A stretch of 64,000 nt of DNA from Companilactobacillus baiquanensis (GCF_003946605.1 NZ_RHOQ01000003.1:62001-126000); one strand, 5' to 3'. Positions 35,669 through 47,771 are shown, counted from the first letter of the stretch. Translations and numbers: made by a program. The notes: a model not told the origin generated them from the letters alone.

Positions 35669-38137
35669 CTAAAGTGCATCCGATACGGTCCAAGTCAATG
35701 TACCAGTATATTGACCAGCCGGACTAAGTCCTAATTGTTTTAGGAGTAATCCTGTATCAGATTCCCATTTATCAGAAATATTATCTGTTGTAGAGGTACT
35801 GTATGATTCGTTATTTGTTGCAACAGTAAACGGTGTTTCACTAAGGCTTGAATAGTTAGATTGATCATCGTTTCTGTAAACTAATTCCATATTACTATTG
35901 ATATCGTTGCTACTATCATAAAGTCCATTAGTTGTAACTGACAATTTCCAAGGCTCACGAAGACTGGTGACACTTAAATTAAATCCAGATTTTCGTTTAA
36001 GATAGGTAGACTTGTTACCAAAATGAATATTCTGGAATTCTAGACCATCAGAAACATTCAGGTGCAATAATTTATCAGGTTGGACAGTGACGTTATAAGT
36101 TAAAGTATTTGAAACTAAATCGTTAGTTCGATCAATTGCGGTTACTTTAACTTCTTGAGTGGAATCTTTTGGAAAAATATCCCAGAAATTATCGCCACTA
36201 CCTTCAATAATTTGCATGAAATCCATTGTTGTTTTAGCAGATTGACCACTTTGAAGAGCTATATCTTCAGCCGCGGTGTATGTATGATTTCCTACTTCTA
36301 TTTTGAAAATAGTATCGGAACTTGTTAAACCACTAGGAGCATTGTCACTGTAGCCTAAGTTGAGATCAGAAGTAAATGTTGTATCTGGATTATTATAAAA
36401 TAAATTATAATCGGTACTAGAACTCGTACTTAGATTCAAACTGTAATCTTTTTTAGCTAAAATCGTAAATGCAGGCGAACTAGTCATAGCAATACTATTT
36501 GTACCAGTAAATGAAGCTGGTGCCTGTTTTACATTGATGTCACTTGAAGTGTCATTGTTGGCAGTCGCTGAAATTGAAATCTTAGCAACATTATTAGTAT
36601 TTGTCAGATCTCTTTCCAATGCATATTGAATAGTACTATCTTGAAGAGCGCTGGCCGGAATATTCGTAGGTGATTGACCATCAGCATATGTAATAGTAGC
36701 AATGTTGCCATTTTCATCTGGACTAACAGTCAGATTGTCAGGAATCTTGATTTTTGAAATAACAGATTTCCAATCTTCATCACCACGAATGTAATTAAGA
36801 TCGTAGTCAAGAGAAAGATCATCTCCACTAGCAACTGTTTTATCAGTCGCACCATCCGTAATCGTTTTGTTCAATGTTTTATCAGTAATTGATGCACTTG
36901 CGTCAGCATATGGAGATTCAGGAATAGAATCAAAGGCTACTAATTTGGTAGCAACGGAACTTGAAGTAGTATTAGATCCGGTGAATCCCCAACGAACTTT
37001 GTTTGAAGAAGATACATTCAATTTTGAGGTATCTATTTGGTTGCTTACTTCCTTAGCGTTGGGATTCTCTAATCCATCCTTACTAATATCATTATATGCA
37101 TATTTTAGAGTGGCAATATTAGATCCAGAAGGAGCTGGCGTCCAATTGACGGTTAAATGATGCCAATAAATTGGATTATTATTAGCATCTTTATCATCTG
37201 TTAAATCCACATCAGTGGAGTTTGATTTAATCATTATAGTAGCCTTATCATAGCTGCCATAGGCGCTACTGGCACTAGTTAGACTACCTTTTTGATAGTA
37301 AGTAGAACTCAATGCAGGATAGGTTATGGCAATATTTCCGTTTCCTCCACCGTTACTACCATATGTTAGTTTACCGGGGATATCAGAAATGACTGGCGTT
37401 CCACCGGGATGGGTGTCAAAGCCATTTTGGGAATATAGTGTGCTATTAGAAGTTATTCCGGCGTTACTAAGCTGGATAGGAACGCCATTTTTAGATGCCC
37501 AGAATGAATTTAGTTTGGAGTCAATTTCCAAGGCTACACTATTTTGAACGGCCGTTCCTGCCATGTAACTTTCAGACTTGGAAGTATATGATGCTGGAAT
37601 GATAATACTTCCAGGAATACCAGAAACTGTAGAATTATCAGCTCCAAAAACACCTAAACCATCAAGCCCAGCTCCTAATGCACTCATACCTCTAGTATCA
37701 TTTTGCAACACAAAAGCAACACCTTCACCATTTATTTCATCTGATGCATCTCCTGTTCCAAAATATACCCAAAAAGAAATAGTTTGAGGCTTTGTAATAT
37801 CAAATGTTTGATCCTTTGACCAAAGTGCACCATAGGTCGATTTACCATTAGCTAAAGAAATAATATTTCCGTTACTTGTTGAAGAAGAACCGTTACGATC
37901 AACTATTTGTGCAGAGTTAGTCGTATAAGGAAAATTTTTATCTGCCGTCGGTTTTGTTGGAGTATCTTGGCCCAAATAATCTCCGATGGAAATACCATTG
38001 GGAGCATCTTGTAAAACTGCTTTATCGGTGCTACTAGTTAAATCCGCCGAGACATTATTTATATTTGTTGTAAGTATAATAAAAATGCTCATGAGGAAGA
38101 TAAATCCCCACAAGCTTACTTTGCATTTAGTTTTCAT
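35669..38137 (-). CDS. WxL-domain surface protein with L-type-lectin-like head
   Basis: The start is the minus-strand ATG at 38137 (MKTKCKVSLWGFIFLM), behind a GGGGGG ribosome site; the longer frame to 38167 starts ahead of it. The 822-residue protein has a signal peptide (about 1-31, VSADL). An L-type-lectin-like region (about 85-390) shows TISFWVYFGTGDASDEINGE, GVAFVLQND and SVALEIDSK motifs. A mid-section with beta-sandwich-like repeats comes next, then a C-terminal WxL domain (EPWKLSV near 725 and YTGTLTWTVSDAL at the end). WxL domains bind peptidoglycan non-covalently. It probably recognises a glycan. The usual small-WxL and DUF916 partners are not in this window. A close paralogue is directly upstream. 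Confidence 0.87.
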   Translation of the reverse strand: MKTKCKVSLWGFIFLMSIFIILTTNINNVSADLTSSTDKAVLQDAPNGISIGDYLGQDTPTKPTADKNFPYTTNSAQIVDRNGSSSTSNGNIISLANGKSTYGALWSKDQTFDITKPQTISFWVYFGTGDASDEINGEGVAFVLQNDTRGMSALGAGLDGLGVFGADNSTVSGIPGSIIIPASYTSKSESYMAGTAVQNSVALEIDSKLNSFWASKNGVPIQLSNAGITSNSTLYSQNGFDTHPGGTPVISDIPGKLTYGSNGGGNGNIAITYPALSSTYYQKGSLTSASSAYGSYDKATIMIKSNSTDVDLTDDKDANNNPIYWHHLTVNWTPAPSGSNIATLKYAYNDISKDGLENPNAKEVSNQIDTSKLNVSSSNKVRWGFTGSNTTSSSVATKLVAFDSIPESPYADASASITDKTLNKTITDGATDKTVASGDDLSLDYDLNYIRGDEDWKSVISKIKIPDNLTVSPDENGNIATITYADGQSPTNIPASALQDSTIQYALERDLTNTNNVAKISISATANNDTSSDINVKQAPASFTGTNSIAMTSSPAFTILAKKDYSLNLSTSSSTDYNLFYNNPDTTFTSDLNLGYSDNAPSGLTSSDTIFKIEVGNHTYTAAEDIALQSGQSAKTTMDFMQIIEGSGDNFWDIFPKDSTQEVKVTAIDRTNDLVSNTLTYNVTVQPDKLLHLNVSDGLEFQNIHFGNKSTYLKRKSGFNLSVTSLREPWKLSVTTNGLYDSSNDINSNMELVYRNDDQSNYSSLSETPFTVATNNESYSTSTTDNISDKWESDTGLLLKQLGLSPAGQYTGTLTWTVSDAL

Positions 38138-38262
38138 CTGTATTGCCCCCCTGTTAAGAACAATCACTACAATTCATTTTATAACTGTCTGATTATGTAA
38201 TTATATCATACGATGAATAATTAAACATTATTGTGCTTATAAGGTAGGGGGTATTTTGCTGC

Positions 38263-40716
38263 TTAATTATTGGAAATTACATCAGCTATGGTCCACTTTA
38301 AAGTTCCAGTATATGTACCAGCCGGACTGATTTCTAACTGCTTTAAAAGTAACCCGGTGTCAGGTTCCCAATCTTCTGAAATGTTATCAGTTGTTGAAGT
38401 AGTATATGAATTATTATTGGTCTCAACTACTAAAGGAGTAGAACTAATTGGTGAATAATCAGAAGTGTCATTTTGTCGATATACAAGGGTCATATTGCCG
38501 TTAAGATCATTATTACTATCATAAAGTCCATTGCTAGTAACTGATAATTGCCAAGGTTCACGAAGACTAGTAACGCTTAAGTCAAAGTCCGATTTACGCT
38601 TTAGGTAAGTACTTCTATTACCAAAATGGATATCTTGAAATGCCAAATTATCAGAGACTTTTAATGCCAAAGATTTATTAGGTTGAACGGTAACGTTATA
38701 AGTTAATGTGTTTGAAACCATACCGTTAGTTCTATCAACTGCTGTGACTTTAACTTCTTTAGTAGAATTCAGTGGGAAAATATCCCAAATATCATCGCCA
38801 GATCCTTCAATAACTTTTAGAAAATCAATATTAGTAGAAGCAGGGAATCCACCTTTTAGATCGATATCTTGTGCTGATGTATACGTATGACCTCCGACTT
38901 CTATATTGAAGATGATATCTGAACTGGCAAGATCACTTGGTGCATTGTCACTATAATTTAGATTGAGGTCTGAATTCCAAGTAGAATTATCATTTTTATA
39001 AAGCAGGTTATAATCAGTGCTGGAATTTGTACTTAGGTTCAAACTGTAATCTTTTTTAGCCAAAATTGTAAAAGCTGGTGAACTAGTCAAAGCAATACTA
39101 TTGCTACCAGTGAATGAAGCGGCTGCCTGTTTTACATTAATATCGCTACTAGTGTCGTTGTTAGCTGTTGCCGCTATTGATATTTTGGCTGAACTATTAG
39201 TATCGGACAGATCCTTGGCTAGGGTATATTGGAGACTTTCATCAATCAAATCATCTGAAGAAATTTGGACGGGATCTTTGCCATCTGCATATGTGATGGT
39301 GGCGATATTTCCGTTTGCATCTGGGGTGACAGTTACATTATCAGGGATTTTTATTTTTGCGGCGATTGCTTGTATAGGGTCATCACCACGAATGTAACTA
39401 AGGTTGTAGTCTAAAGATAATTTATCCCCATCAGCAACCGTGTTATCAGTTGCATCATTTGAAATGGTTTTATTCAATGTTTTATCGGTGATCGAAGCAC
39501 TGGCATCCGAATAAGGTGATTCAGGAGTTGAATCAAGGGCAACTAATTTGGTGGCGGCGGAATCAGTATTTCCGTTAGCTCCAGTGAAGCCCCAGCGGAC
39601 TTTACCTGAAGTAGTATTTAATTTACTTGTATCGATATCATTAGTGACAATTTTTTTCTTAGACGACGTATTCTCTAGTCCTTCTTCACTAATATCATTA
39701 TATGTATATGTAAGTTTTGCCATATTGGATCCGTCAGCAGGGGTCCAATCGATAGTGACATGATGCCAATAAACAGGATCTCCAGAAGGCTTGTTTTCAT
39801 TGATTAAGTTGGCGGCAGTTGGATTGGAGTGGACCATAACGGTTCCGTTATCAAATCCAGGGTAACGAGTGCTTGCACCTTTCATATCAGATATAGGTAA
39901 CTGATAGTAAGTTCCGGCAAATGATGGATAAGTAACAGCGATACTACCGAATCCACCACCGGTACCATATGTTAAATTACCAGGTATCCCAATAGAAGAA
40001 GATGGCTTAGATCCTAAAGATGTATCAAATCCATTTTGAGAATATAAATCACCCAATAGGGGTATTCCCAATGAACTAAGGCCGATAGGTTTATTGTTAT
40101 CACCGAAGAAATTATTCCTGGCGGTATCAAATTCAAGGGCAACACTATTTTGAATGGCGGAACCTGCTACATAAGATATATTTTTGGCATAAGAGTTAAA
40201 GACTAGCATTGTAGAGTTGTCAAAACCATAAACACCCATACCATCAAGTCCTGCTCCTAAAGCGGCGACACCTCGCTTGTCATTTTGTAGCACGAAAGCA
40301 ATACCTTCACTGTTGACATCTTCAGAACCTTCCCCAGATCCAAAGTATAACCAAGCAGAAATCGTCTGTGGTTTATTGATATCAAATGTTTGATCAGTCG
40401 ACCAAATTGAGCCATATGTTCCATTACCATTGGCTAATGAAATAACATTTCCATCTGGTGTGTTACTACCTGAATGATCGACTATTTGGGCCGAGTTAGT
40501 AGTATATGGATATCCAGTTATGCCATCAGGACTGACAGGTTTAGCGTTAGACATGTAACTGCTGACAGCAAGTCCAGTTGGAGCGTCTTTTAAAACAGCC
40601 AAATCTGTTGAGCTAGTTAAAGCAGCGAAAGCACTATTATTATTGATTATTAGAGTACTAAAAATGCTCATGAGAAAAATGAATCCCCACAAGCTTAATT
40701 TACGAATATTCCTCAT
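38263..40716 (-). CDS. WxL-domain surface protein with L-type-lectin-like head (paralogue)
   Basis: The minus-strand ATG at 40716 follows GAGGGGGAG. The 817-residue product matches the gene at 35669 over its whole length: signal peptide about 1-31 (AFAAL), lectin-like head (ISAWLYFGSGEGSEDVNSEG, GIAFVLQNDKRG), mid-section (SITDKTLNKTI) and WxL domain (EPWQLSV, YTGTLKWTIADV). The first W-x-L is intact; the second motif reads W-T-I. The two genes are tandem copies with individually conserved leaders (AGAACAAT, TTCATTT), so each probably has its own promoter. Surface adhesion or glycan recognition is inferred. Confidence 0.87.
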   Translation of the reverse strand: MRNIRKLSLWGFIFLMSIFSTLIINNNSAFAALTSSTDLAVLKDAPTGLAVSSYMSNAKPVSPDGITGYPYTTNSAQIVDHSGSNTPDGNVISLANGNGTYGSIWSTDQTFDINKPQTISAWLYFGSGEGSEDVNSEGIAFVLQNDKRGVAALGAGLDGMGVYGFDNSTMLVFNSYAKNISYVAGSAIQNSVALEFDTARNNFFGDNNKPIGLSSLGIPLLGDLYSQNGFDTSLGSKPSSSIGIPGNLTYGTGGGFGSIAVTYPSFAGTYYQLPISDMKGASTRYPGFDNGTVMVHSNPTAANLINENKPSGDPVYWHHVTIDWTPADGSNMAKLTYTYNDISEEGLENTSSKKKIVTNDIDTSKLNTTSGKVRWGFTGANGNTDSAATKLVALDSTPESPYSDASASITDKTLNKTISNDATDNTVADGDKLSLDYNLSYIRGDDPIQAIAAKIKIPDNVTVTPDANGNIATITYADGKDPVQISSDDLIDESLQYTLAKDLSDTNSSAKISIAATANNDTSSDINVKQAAASFTGSNSIALTSSPAFTILAKKDYSLNLSTNSSTDYNLLYKNDNSTWNSDLNLNYSDNAPSDLASSDIIFNIEVGGHTYTSAQDIDLKGGFPASTNIDFLKVIEGSGDDIWDIFPLNSTKEVKVTAVDRTNGMVSNTLTYNVTVQPNKSLALKVSDNLAFQDIHFGNRSTYLKRKSDFDLSVTSLREPWQLSVTSNGLYDSNNDLNGNMTLVYRQNDTSDYSPISSTPLVVETNNNSYTTSTTDNISEDWEPDTGLLLKQLEISPAGTYTGTLKWTIADVISNN

Positions 40717-41166
40717 AGATTGCTCCCCCTCAAGAACAATTATTACAAATTCATTTGTAATTATATGATAACTTCAGTATATCACATATTGTATAATTAC
40801 TATATTAAGGAAATAATTTAACTTTTCAAATTTAGAAATCTTGCTTCCTATTTTAATCAAATATTAAACTACAATATTCCGATATTATCTTATTACTTCC
40901 TATATTGCATTGAATATTTTTGCTTATTGAACTATATTATAGCTGTTATAAGTATTTTTATAAAATCGTTGATGCATCATGGCACATAAGTGATCTTAGA
41001 TCATTTAAGTAGTATTTTTTTTGCACTTATTGTCGTTAGCAAAACGGTTTATCTAAGCTAGGTGATTTAAGGGTGGTCACTTAAACGAAATTATCAAAAA
41101 ATAGAATTTTTAAATAAGGGAAAAGAAAACTTTATTAGTGGGAGAGCTAATACAAGGGAGATTGAA
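40717..41166. other. 450-bp divergent intergenic region
   Basis: It lies between the WxL gene on - and the lectin/MBG gene on +, and is very AT-rich. It contains a 20-bp palindrome ATTACAAAT-TC-ATTTGTAAT (40742-40761) in the WxL leader and a TGATC-TTA-GATCA hairpin near 40992. A ribosome site AAGGGAG lies at 41155-41161. A shorter related leader precedes the other WxL gene. No gene seen. Confidence 0.55.
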
Positions 41167-44100
41167 ATGTTGAGACAAAAAGCAACTAATGGGGATGTAA
41201 AAAAGAGATTCATATTATATAAGGGACATACTGGCTGGAAAATAAAGACACGTATTTTCGGTAGTTTACTTGTAAGTTTTTCGGCATTCGCAATTGCTGA
41301 AAGTACTGGGATCGTCGATGTTCATGCGGCGGCAACGAGCACGCAAACAACCATGTCAAACAGTGCAGCTGAATCGCCGACACCTGCACCTGCTGGTAGC
41401 AATACTAATAGCACTTCTGAAAATACAAATCAGGCAACACAAGCAAATCAAACACAACAAAGTACAACTGATGATTCCAATACTGCAACAACACAATATC
41501 CGGTTCTATCGCAAAATCAAAATGTCAGTGTAGGTGCTGATGAAACAGCCGTTAATTTAACAGCTGATCAAATCGGAGGGCACTTTACTGCAACTGTTGA
41601 AAATAGGGATGGTGGCGATCAGGATTATAATCCTACAAAAAATATCTACACTCAAACAATCAATGCAGATGGGTCTATTTCGCTTACAGCATTGGGTTCT
41701 CATACCGTTTACTCTTCATCGGGCAGTACTTCTAATGTGGCAGGACACCAAGCAGCACATGTTTCATTCGAACATGAAATTGATTTTGGTCACGACTTTT
41801 CAATGTCCGGTGCTTTAGGTATTGGTAGTAAGAGTAGCGGTGGTGCAGATAGTATCGGTTTTATTTTTGCGCCAGGTGATCCCGCAGAGGCCACTAAAGG
41901 TGGCTCTGGTGGACAATTGGGACTTGGTGGTTTGAGCAATGCCTTTGGTTTCATTTTCGATGAATATTATAATAATGACCTTAATGATCCTAGTAATTAT
42001 TCAATTACTTATCCATACGTAGGCTGGAGAACAACTGACCAGTCTGGTAATTTGCAAAGTACCAAAACAGGTGATGTTCAATCCTCTGGTGCCCTTGGCT
42101 TAACACGTAGTTCCATTCCGGTTAATGACTTCACTATGAATTATGACGCTTCAACACAAATGTTAACCGTTGTTTTAAACGAAACTACCTTTAGTCGTCA
42201 TATCGACGATATTAGTACTGGTTATTCACTTTCGATTGCAGCTTCAACAGGTGGAAGTTTGAATGATTATTCAGCTAAAATCAGTAAATTTAGTTATACT
42301 CCTAAGACAATTCCCTTAACGGTCAATTTTGTTGATTCCGCAGATGACTATGCTTTGTTGGATAAGACCTATGTTAAAGCCGTTGCCAATATCGGTGATA
42401 CTATTTCTGTTTTATCTACTCAAGAAGCTGCCGCACGTGCAGTTGCAGCGGGTGAAGTCAATGCTTCATTGGTATCTGTTATACCAAAGGATTCCGCCGG
42501 AAATGTTTATTTGATCGATGGGGATAAAGTCGTTGCTAATAACAATGGAACTGTTCACGTTATTAAAGGCGAAGATAATATTGCAGATAGCACTTATTAC
42601 AGTTATACGGTTACAGATGGTGATAATCAGCAGATGACGGTTCCTGTAAGATTAGCCTTTACAGCACACGTTACACCAGTTGATTCGACGACTAAACAGC
42701 CAATTAGTGGGCTACAACCGGTGACGGTTATTGCAGTTGAAGGCAAACCATCTTTAGTTCAAATACCGGGTTATACAACAACAAAAGTTACTCTAGATCC
42801 ACCTGCTGATGGGCAGAACATAGCTGAAGACGTTTTGCCAATTGATCAAGGTACAACTCAAACTGATACATCCACGCCGACATCTAATACGGCTAATCCG
42901 GTTGGACATTATTATACTGGCAATGGTAAAACAATTGACGGAAAATCAGTCGTTGATAACGCCACCGTCGGAACAGGTCAATCTATTTCTGATAATTTGA
43001 ATAAGCAACCTTATCAAGATTCTAAAGGCAATGCAATATCTAGTGGTGGAAAAGACATTGATAGTGCCGACTACTATTGGTCAGATGTTGGTAATGCTAA
43101 CGCAACAGATTCGCTTGATAGTACAAAACCACAAACTGTTGATAGCATACTTTTGCCAACAACAGCTACTTTGGATTATTGGGAGCAACAAGCCGCTGAT
43201 AATCAAACTACTGCGGACGGTTATAAATAAGAAGCTCAAGCTGCGTATAACGATTTTGTCGTGATATCTGGATTGACTGATGCTCAAAAAGCTTCAGCTT
43301 ACAAATTGTTACAATCAGTTGCTGATATTTATGAACAAGTTTCAGATAAAAATGGTCAAGCCAAGACTGCTTTTGAGAATGCTAAAACGGATACCGTTGC
43401 TACAGATATTTACAAAGATGGTCAAACTGGATATGAAAACATAGAGGCAGTTCAAAATTTATTGGTAAGTTTCGAAGAAGACTTAGATTCCTTGAAGACA
43501 ACTAATAAAGATGCTCAAAATAGTTTGGCAACATTTGATTCTTGGGTTGTTAATTACGGAGATGACATTGGATTTCCTAAGGTTAGCTTTGGCCCAGATT
43601 TTGGAACAGTTAGTTCTGATCAAATTAAGGAATTAAATAATCCTGACTACTATGAATTTTATACTTTTGGTGCTTCAGGTATGGGTGATACACCAGTGAC
43701 GCCTAAAGATGTAGGCCGATATATCTTTAAATTAACTGATGCCGGACGTACCAAGTTAAAGAGTTTTAGCACTAATGAGAATGCTGGACTCTATGTTTCT
43801 GGTACTTTAACGATAAATCCAAAAGATGTTGTCGCTAATGTTAATAGCTCATCAGTGGTTTATGGTGATACACCCAAAATTAGTGGCGAATTAGATGGAA
43901 CTGCTGTTGATTCAGCGGATTTTGAAATATATGATAATACGGCAAAAAAGGTAGTCACAGCCAATCAACTACAAGTTGGTGGAGATTATTCAATTAGATA
44001 TACTAGTCAGGCTCAAGCTGATTTAAATAAAGGAAATTATGAGATTACTAAATTTAATACTGGAAAACTTACAGTTAACAAACGTCCATTGACTATAACA

Positions 44101-44844
44101 GCATCTGACAATGCTAAAACTTACGGTGATGATCTTGAGCCTGAATTAGTTGGTACAGCTGATAATTTAGTTAATGGTGATACTTTGGATAGTATCGGTG
44201 TTAAATTTGTGCGAGCTAGTGGTAAAGATGCTGGCCAATATGAAATTAATGCCGATACTTCAAGTGTTAAAAATTACCAAGTTACAGTAAACTCAGGTAA
44301 TTTTATTATTGGTAAAAAACCAGTAACTGTAACCGCTGATCCGATCACTAAAGTCTATGGGGAGCCTAATCCTACATTGACCTTTACTGTAGAACCAGGT
44401 TCTCTTGTAGGTGATGATACAAAATCAGACTTAGGTGTTACTTTGACATGTGACTCAGATGTAAATTTTGGAAGTCATGATATAACCGGTACGAGCGATA
44501 GCGCAAACTATAATGTTACAGTGAATCCCGGAAAGTTAACGATTACTAAAGCCCCTGCTAATCTAACTATTAACAAAGTATCAATAACCTATGGAGATAC
44601 TCCAACATTTACAAGCACAATTGATGCAAAAGATGCTACTAATAATCTAGAACAAAGCGATTTTGAAGTAGTCGATTCAACCGGAAAAGCAGTCGATTCA
44701 GGTTTTCAAGTTAGCGAGAATTATACTGTGCAATTAAAAGATGGAGTGTTTGATAAACTTCAAAAAGCTAATCCAAATTATGAATTTAGTACGCCTACTG
44801 GCGCCCAACTAACCGTAAATCCAAAGGACATTACAGTAACAGCA

Positions 44845-44963
44845 GCTGACAGTGGTAAGACATACGGTGAGGCTGATCCAGCTGAATATACTTTAACTGG
44901 TGATTCTGCCGATGGCTTAGTAACTGGTGATACCCTTGCAGACTTAGGTGTTGAATTAAGTCG
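44845..44963 (+). repeat. 119-bp perfect direct repeat within MBG region, copy 1
   Basis: Identical to 45595-45713; starts GCTGACAGTGGTAAGAC and ends GTTGAATTAAGTCG. The copies are 750 bp apart, an exact multiple of three. Confidence 0.95.
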
Positions 44964-45594
44964 TGTGCCTGGCGAAGATGCTGATGAATATAAAATAAGT
45001 GGTACAGCAGCTGATAGTAACTATAGGGTTACTGTAATTGATGGAACATTTACGATTAATCCAAAACAAATAACCGTTACTGCAGCAAACGATACCAAAG
45101 TTTACGGTCAGAAAGATCCTACATTTACTTTAAGTGCTGATTCAGCTAGTCAGTTGGTTAATAACGACAAACTTACTGATTTGACTCTTAATTTAACAAG
45201 TAATTCTAGTGGAGACGTTGGTGAATATAAAATAAGTGGCACAGCGGAGAATAGTAACTATATAATAAAGGTTACTCCTGGAACCTTTACAATCACTCCA
45301 GCTTCCGCAGATATTAAGATTGAACCCACAGAAGTTGTGTATGGCTCTACACCTGTATTTTCCAGTTATTCAACAACCAGTGATGTTACTGACAATCTTG
45401 ATCAAAATGATTATGAAGTAGTGGATTCTCAAGGTAATGTTGTAACGACCAGATTACAAGTTGGTGAAACTTATAAAGTTCAACTAAAAGCTGGCGCTTT
45501 AGACAAATTACATGAGAAAAATCCTAACTATGACTTTAGTAATCCTGAAGCAAATACACTTGTAGTAACTCCAAAAAATATTACAGTCACTGCT

Positions 45595-45713
45595 GCTGAC
45601 AGTGGTAAGACATACGGTGAGGCTGATCCAGCTGAATATACTTTAACTGGTGATTCTGCCGATGGCTTAGTAACTGGTGATACCCTTGCAGACTTAGGTG
45701 TTGAATTAAGTCG
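45595..45713 (+). repeat. 119-bp perfect direct repeat within MBG region, copy 2
   Basis: Second copy of the segment at 44845. Recombination between them would delete or add 250 codons in frame, two MBG-type modules plus linker. Confidence 0.95.
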
Positions 45714-47642
45714 AGCAACTGGTAAAAATGTTGGAGATTATAAAATTAATCTAGCTAATCCTTCTGAATTAAATAAAAACTATAATGTTACTTTCAAGTC
45801 TGGTAATTTTAGTATTACTAAAAAAGCTGTAACCGTTGTGGCGGCTGATGGGCAGAAGACGTTTGGTGATCCAGAACCCACTTTGGAGTTAACCCCTGAT
45901 TCTGCTAAAGTACTTGAACCAGATGATAATATTTCAAATTTAGATGTTACCCTAAGTCGTGAAAAGGGTGAAGATGCTAATGATTATCAAATAACCGGAA
46001 CTTCTAATAGTCAAAATTATCAAGTAACAGTCACTCCTGGAACATTTACGATCACTCCAGCTTCCGCTACGGTAAATATTGATTCAGTAAATATGACTTA
46101 TGGTGATCAACCTAGTTTTTCTGCCACAGTTGGTGTTGGTCAGATGACCTTTAATCAGAGTGACTTTGAAATTGTTGATGGAAATAAACAAGACGTTAAT
46201 GTTTCTGATTTGCAAGCTGGGGGAAATTACAGTATTAAATTAAATGATGCGGCAATAAAGAGGTTGAATACTGAAAATCCTAATTATAAATTTGGTTCAA
46301 TAACTCCGGCTAAGTTAAATGTGGCAAAACGTCCAATTATCGTTACGATTGATGGTCAATCTGTATATGTTGGTGAAAATGATCCGGAAAATAATGCTGT
46401 ACTTGTAAAACCAAGAATTGGGGATGATAATTTACTACCTAGTTTGAATTTGAGTTACAACGAACCAGATTCAACGACTGTTGGTACCTACGATATTACA
46501 GCCTCAAGTGATAATCCCAATTTTGATATTACTTTCATTCCTGGAAAGTTAATCGTATTAGGCAAAGATGTTGATAAAGATGGCAACGTTACGATAACTG
46601 AAAAGGATAAAGATGGTAATGTAACTAAAGTTACGAAACAATGGAACGATGATGGAAATAAGGAAACCGTATATAATTATGATCCTGCAACCGGTACAAA
46701 AACTGTTACAGAGACTAATGACGGTAAAACTGTCGATCAGCAAACAATTGATCCAACTAAAGGCGAGGCGATTTTGCCAGATAGTGATGGAGCTGCAACT
46801 GTTGTAAGTACTGACGATTCTAATGAACCAAAAATTATTCATTATCAAGCCGACCCTGATAAAGATGGATTAACTAGTGCCGATGAATTAATAAAATATG
46901 GTACTGATCCTTTGGATCCAGATAGTGATAAAGATGGGGTTAGTGATGGTGATGAAGTTAAGAATGGTACCGATCCTTTAGTTCCTAACTATTCTAATCA
47001 AGACACAGCTAAAGTTGTAATGAAAAATCAAACCGTAGGAACAACTACTAAGATGGTTAAACTTTACGATAAAGATGGTAATTTGATAGAAGATAGAATG
47101 TTGGGTGTTAATACTGACTGGCGTAGCGATGAAGAATATACATTAAATGATGTGCTATATTATCGTGTTTCAACCAATGAATTTGTTAAAGCAAGCGATG
47201 TCTATGTATACCTTTATCAAGGTCCAACTTTTATCAGAGTATATAATGACGAAAAAGGTAATCTAGTAGATTATACTGGATCACCAGCAAGTCGAAGTTT
47301 AGCTCCAAGTTCAGAATGGAGAACTGATAGGATCGCAATCATAAATGGTCAAAATTATTATCGAGTTTCAACTGATGAATTTGTGCCCGTTGAAAAAGTT
47401 TATGAGTATCAGGATTCTGATACAGTTATAACAACTAATTCAGAAACCACTGCTTATAACGAACGAGGCAAGAATACCGATGTTATATTGCCAGCAAATA
47501 CAGCTTATAAAGTAGATAAAGTTGTAGTGATTAATGGTGTTGTTAACTACCGTGTTTCGACTAACGAATTTATTAAAAAAGATATGAATTAAAAAAGTGA
47601 ACACCTGTAAAATTGTTTTGTCTCAAAATATGCAGCATAAAC

Positions 47643-47748
47643 GTGGAACAAAACATAGCTTTTTCCGCTTAAAACAATAGGTCCAGTAATCTTAGATTAC
47701 TGGACCTATTTGCCTTAATGCTCGAAAGCTGAACATGTTTTGTCCCAC
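47643..47748. repeat. R1 palindromic element, copy B (inverted orientation)
   Basis: Outer arms GTGGAACAAAACAT (47643) and ATGTTTTGTCCCAC (47735) have one mismatch, which reads as a G-U pair in minus-strand RNA. The inner arms AATAGGTCCAGTAATC (47676) and GATTACTGGACCTATT (to 47710) are perfect. The conserved blocks of the family appear as reverse complements. It lies between convergent genes. Confidence 0.85.
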
Positions 47749-47771
47749 TCTGTCCACTTTTTGTCTAAAAA

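Larger units (their letters stand above)
41167..47592 (+). pseudogene. Giant lectin/MBG/SLAP surface protein interrupted by one in-frame TAA (43228-43230)
   Basis: A 2,141-codon frame starts at ATG 41167 behind AAGGGAG and is broken once, at codon 688 (GYK-stop-EAQAAYND). After the stop the same frame is open for 1,450 codons. The N-terminal part has a KxYKxGKxW-like signal (KRFILYKGHTGWKIKTR), a Ser/Thr/Gln stalk and an L-type-lectin-like domain (about 130-390: HVSFEHEIDFGHDF, GADSIGFIFAPGDP, AFGFIFDEYYNND). The distal part holds at least six MBG-type repeats (ITVTAADSGKTYGEADPAEY and relatives). Then come a DxDxDG calcium-type segment (DPDSDKDGVSDGDEVKNG) and three SLAP/DUF5776 repeats (YYRVSTNEFVKASDV and others). 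Without readthrough only a 687-residue unanchored lectin is made. Pseudogene by default. Confidence 0.82.

Noticed and set aside
36867-37160. Plus-strand open frames opposite the WxL genes (also near 39101 and 38270)
   Set aside because: They mirror the coding bias of the minus-strand genes and have no ribosome sites.
43261-47592. Separate gene starting at the GTG at 43261
   Set aside because: There is no ribosome site, and the frame continues unbroken from just after the TAA at 43228, including ten residues before the GTG.
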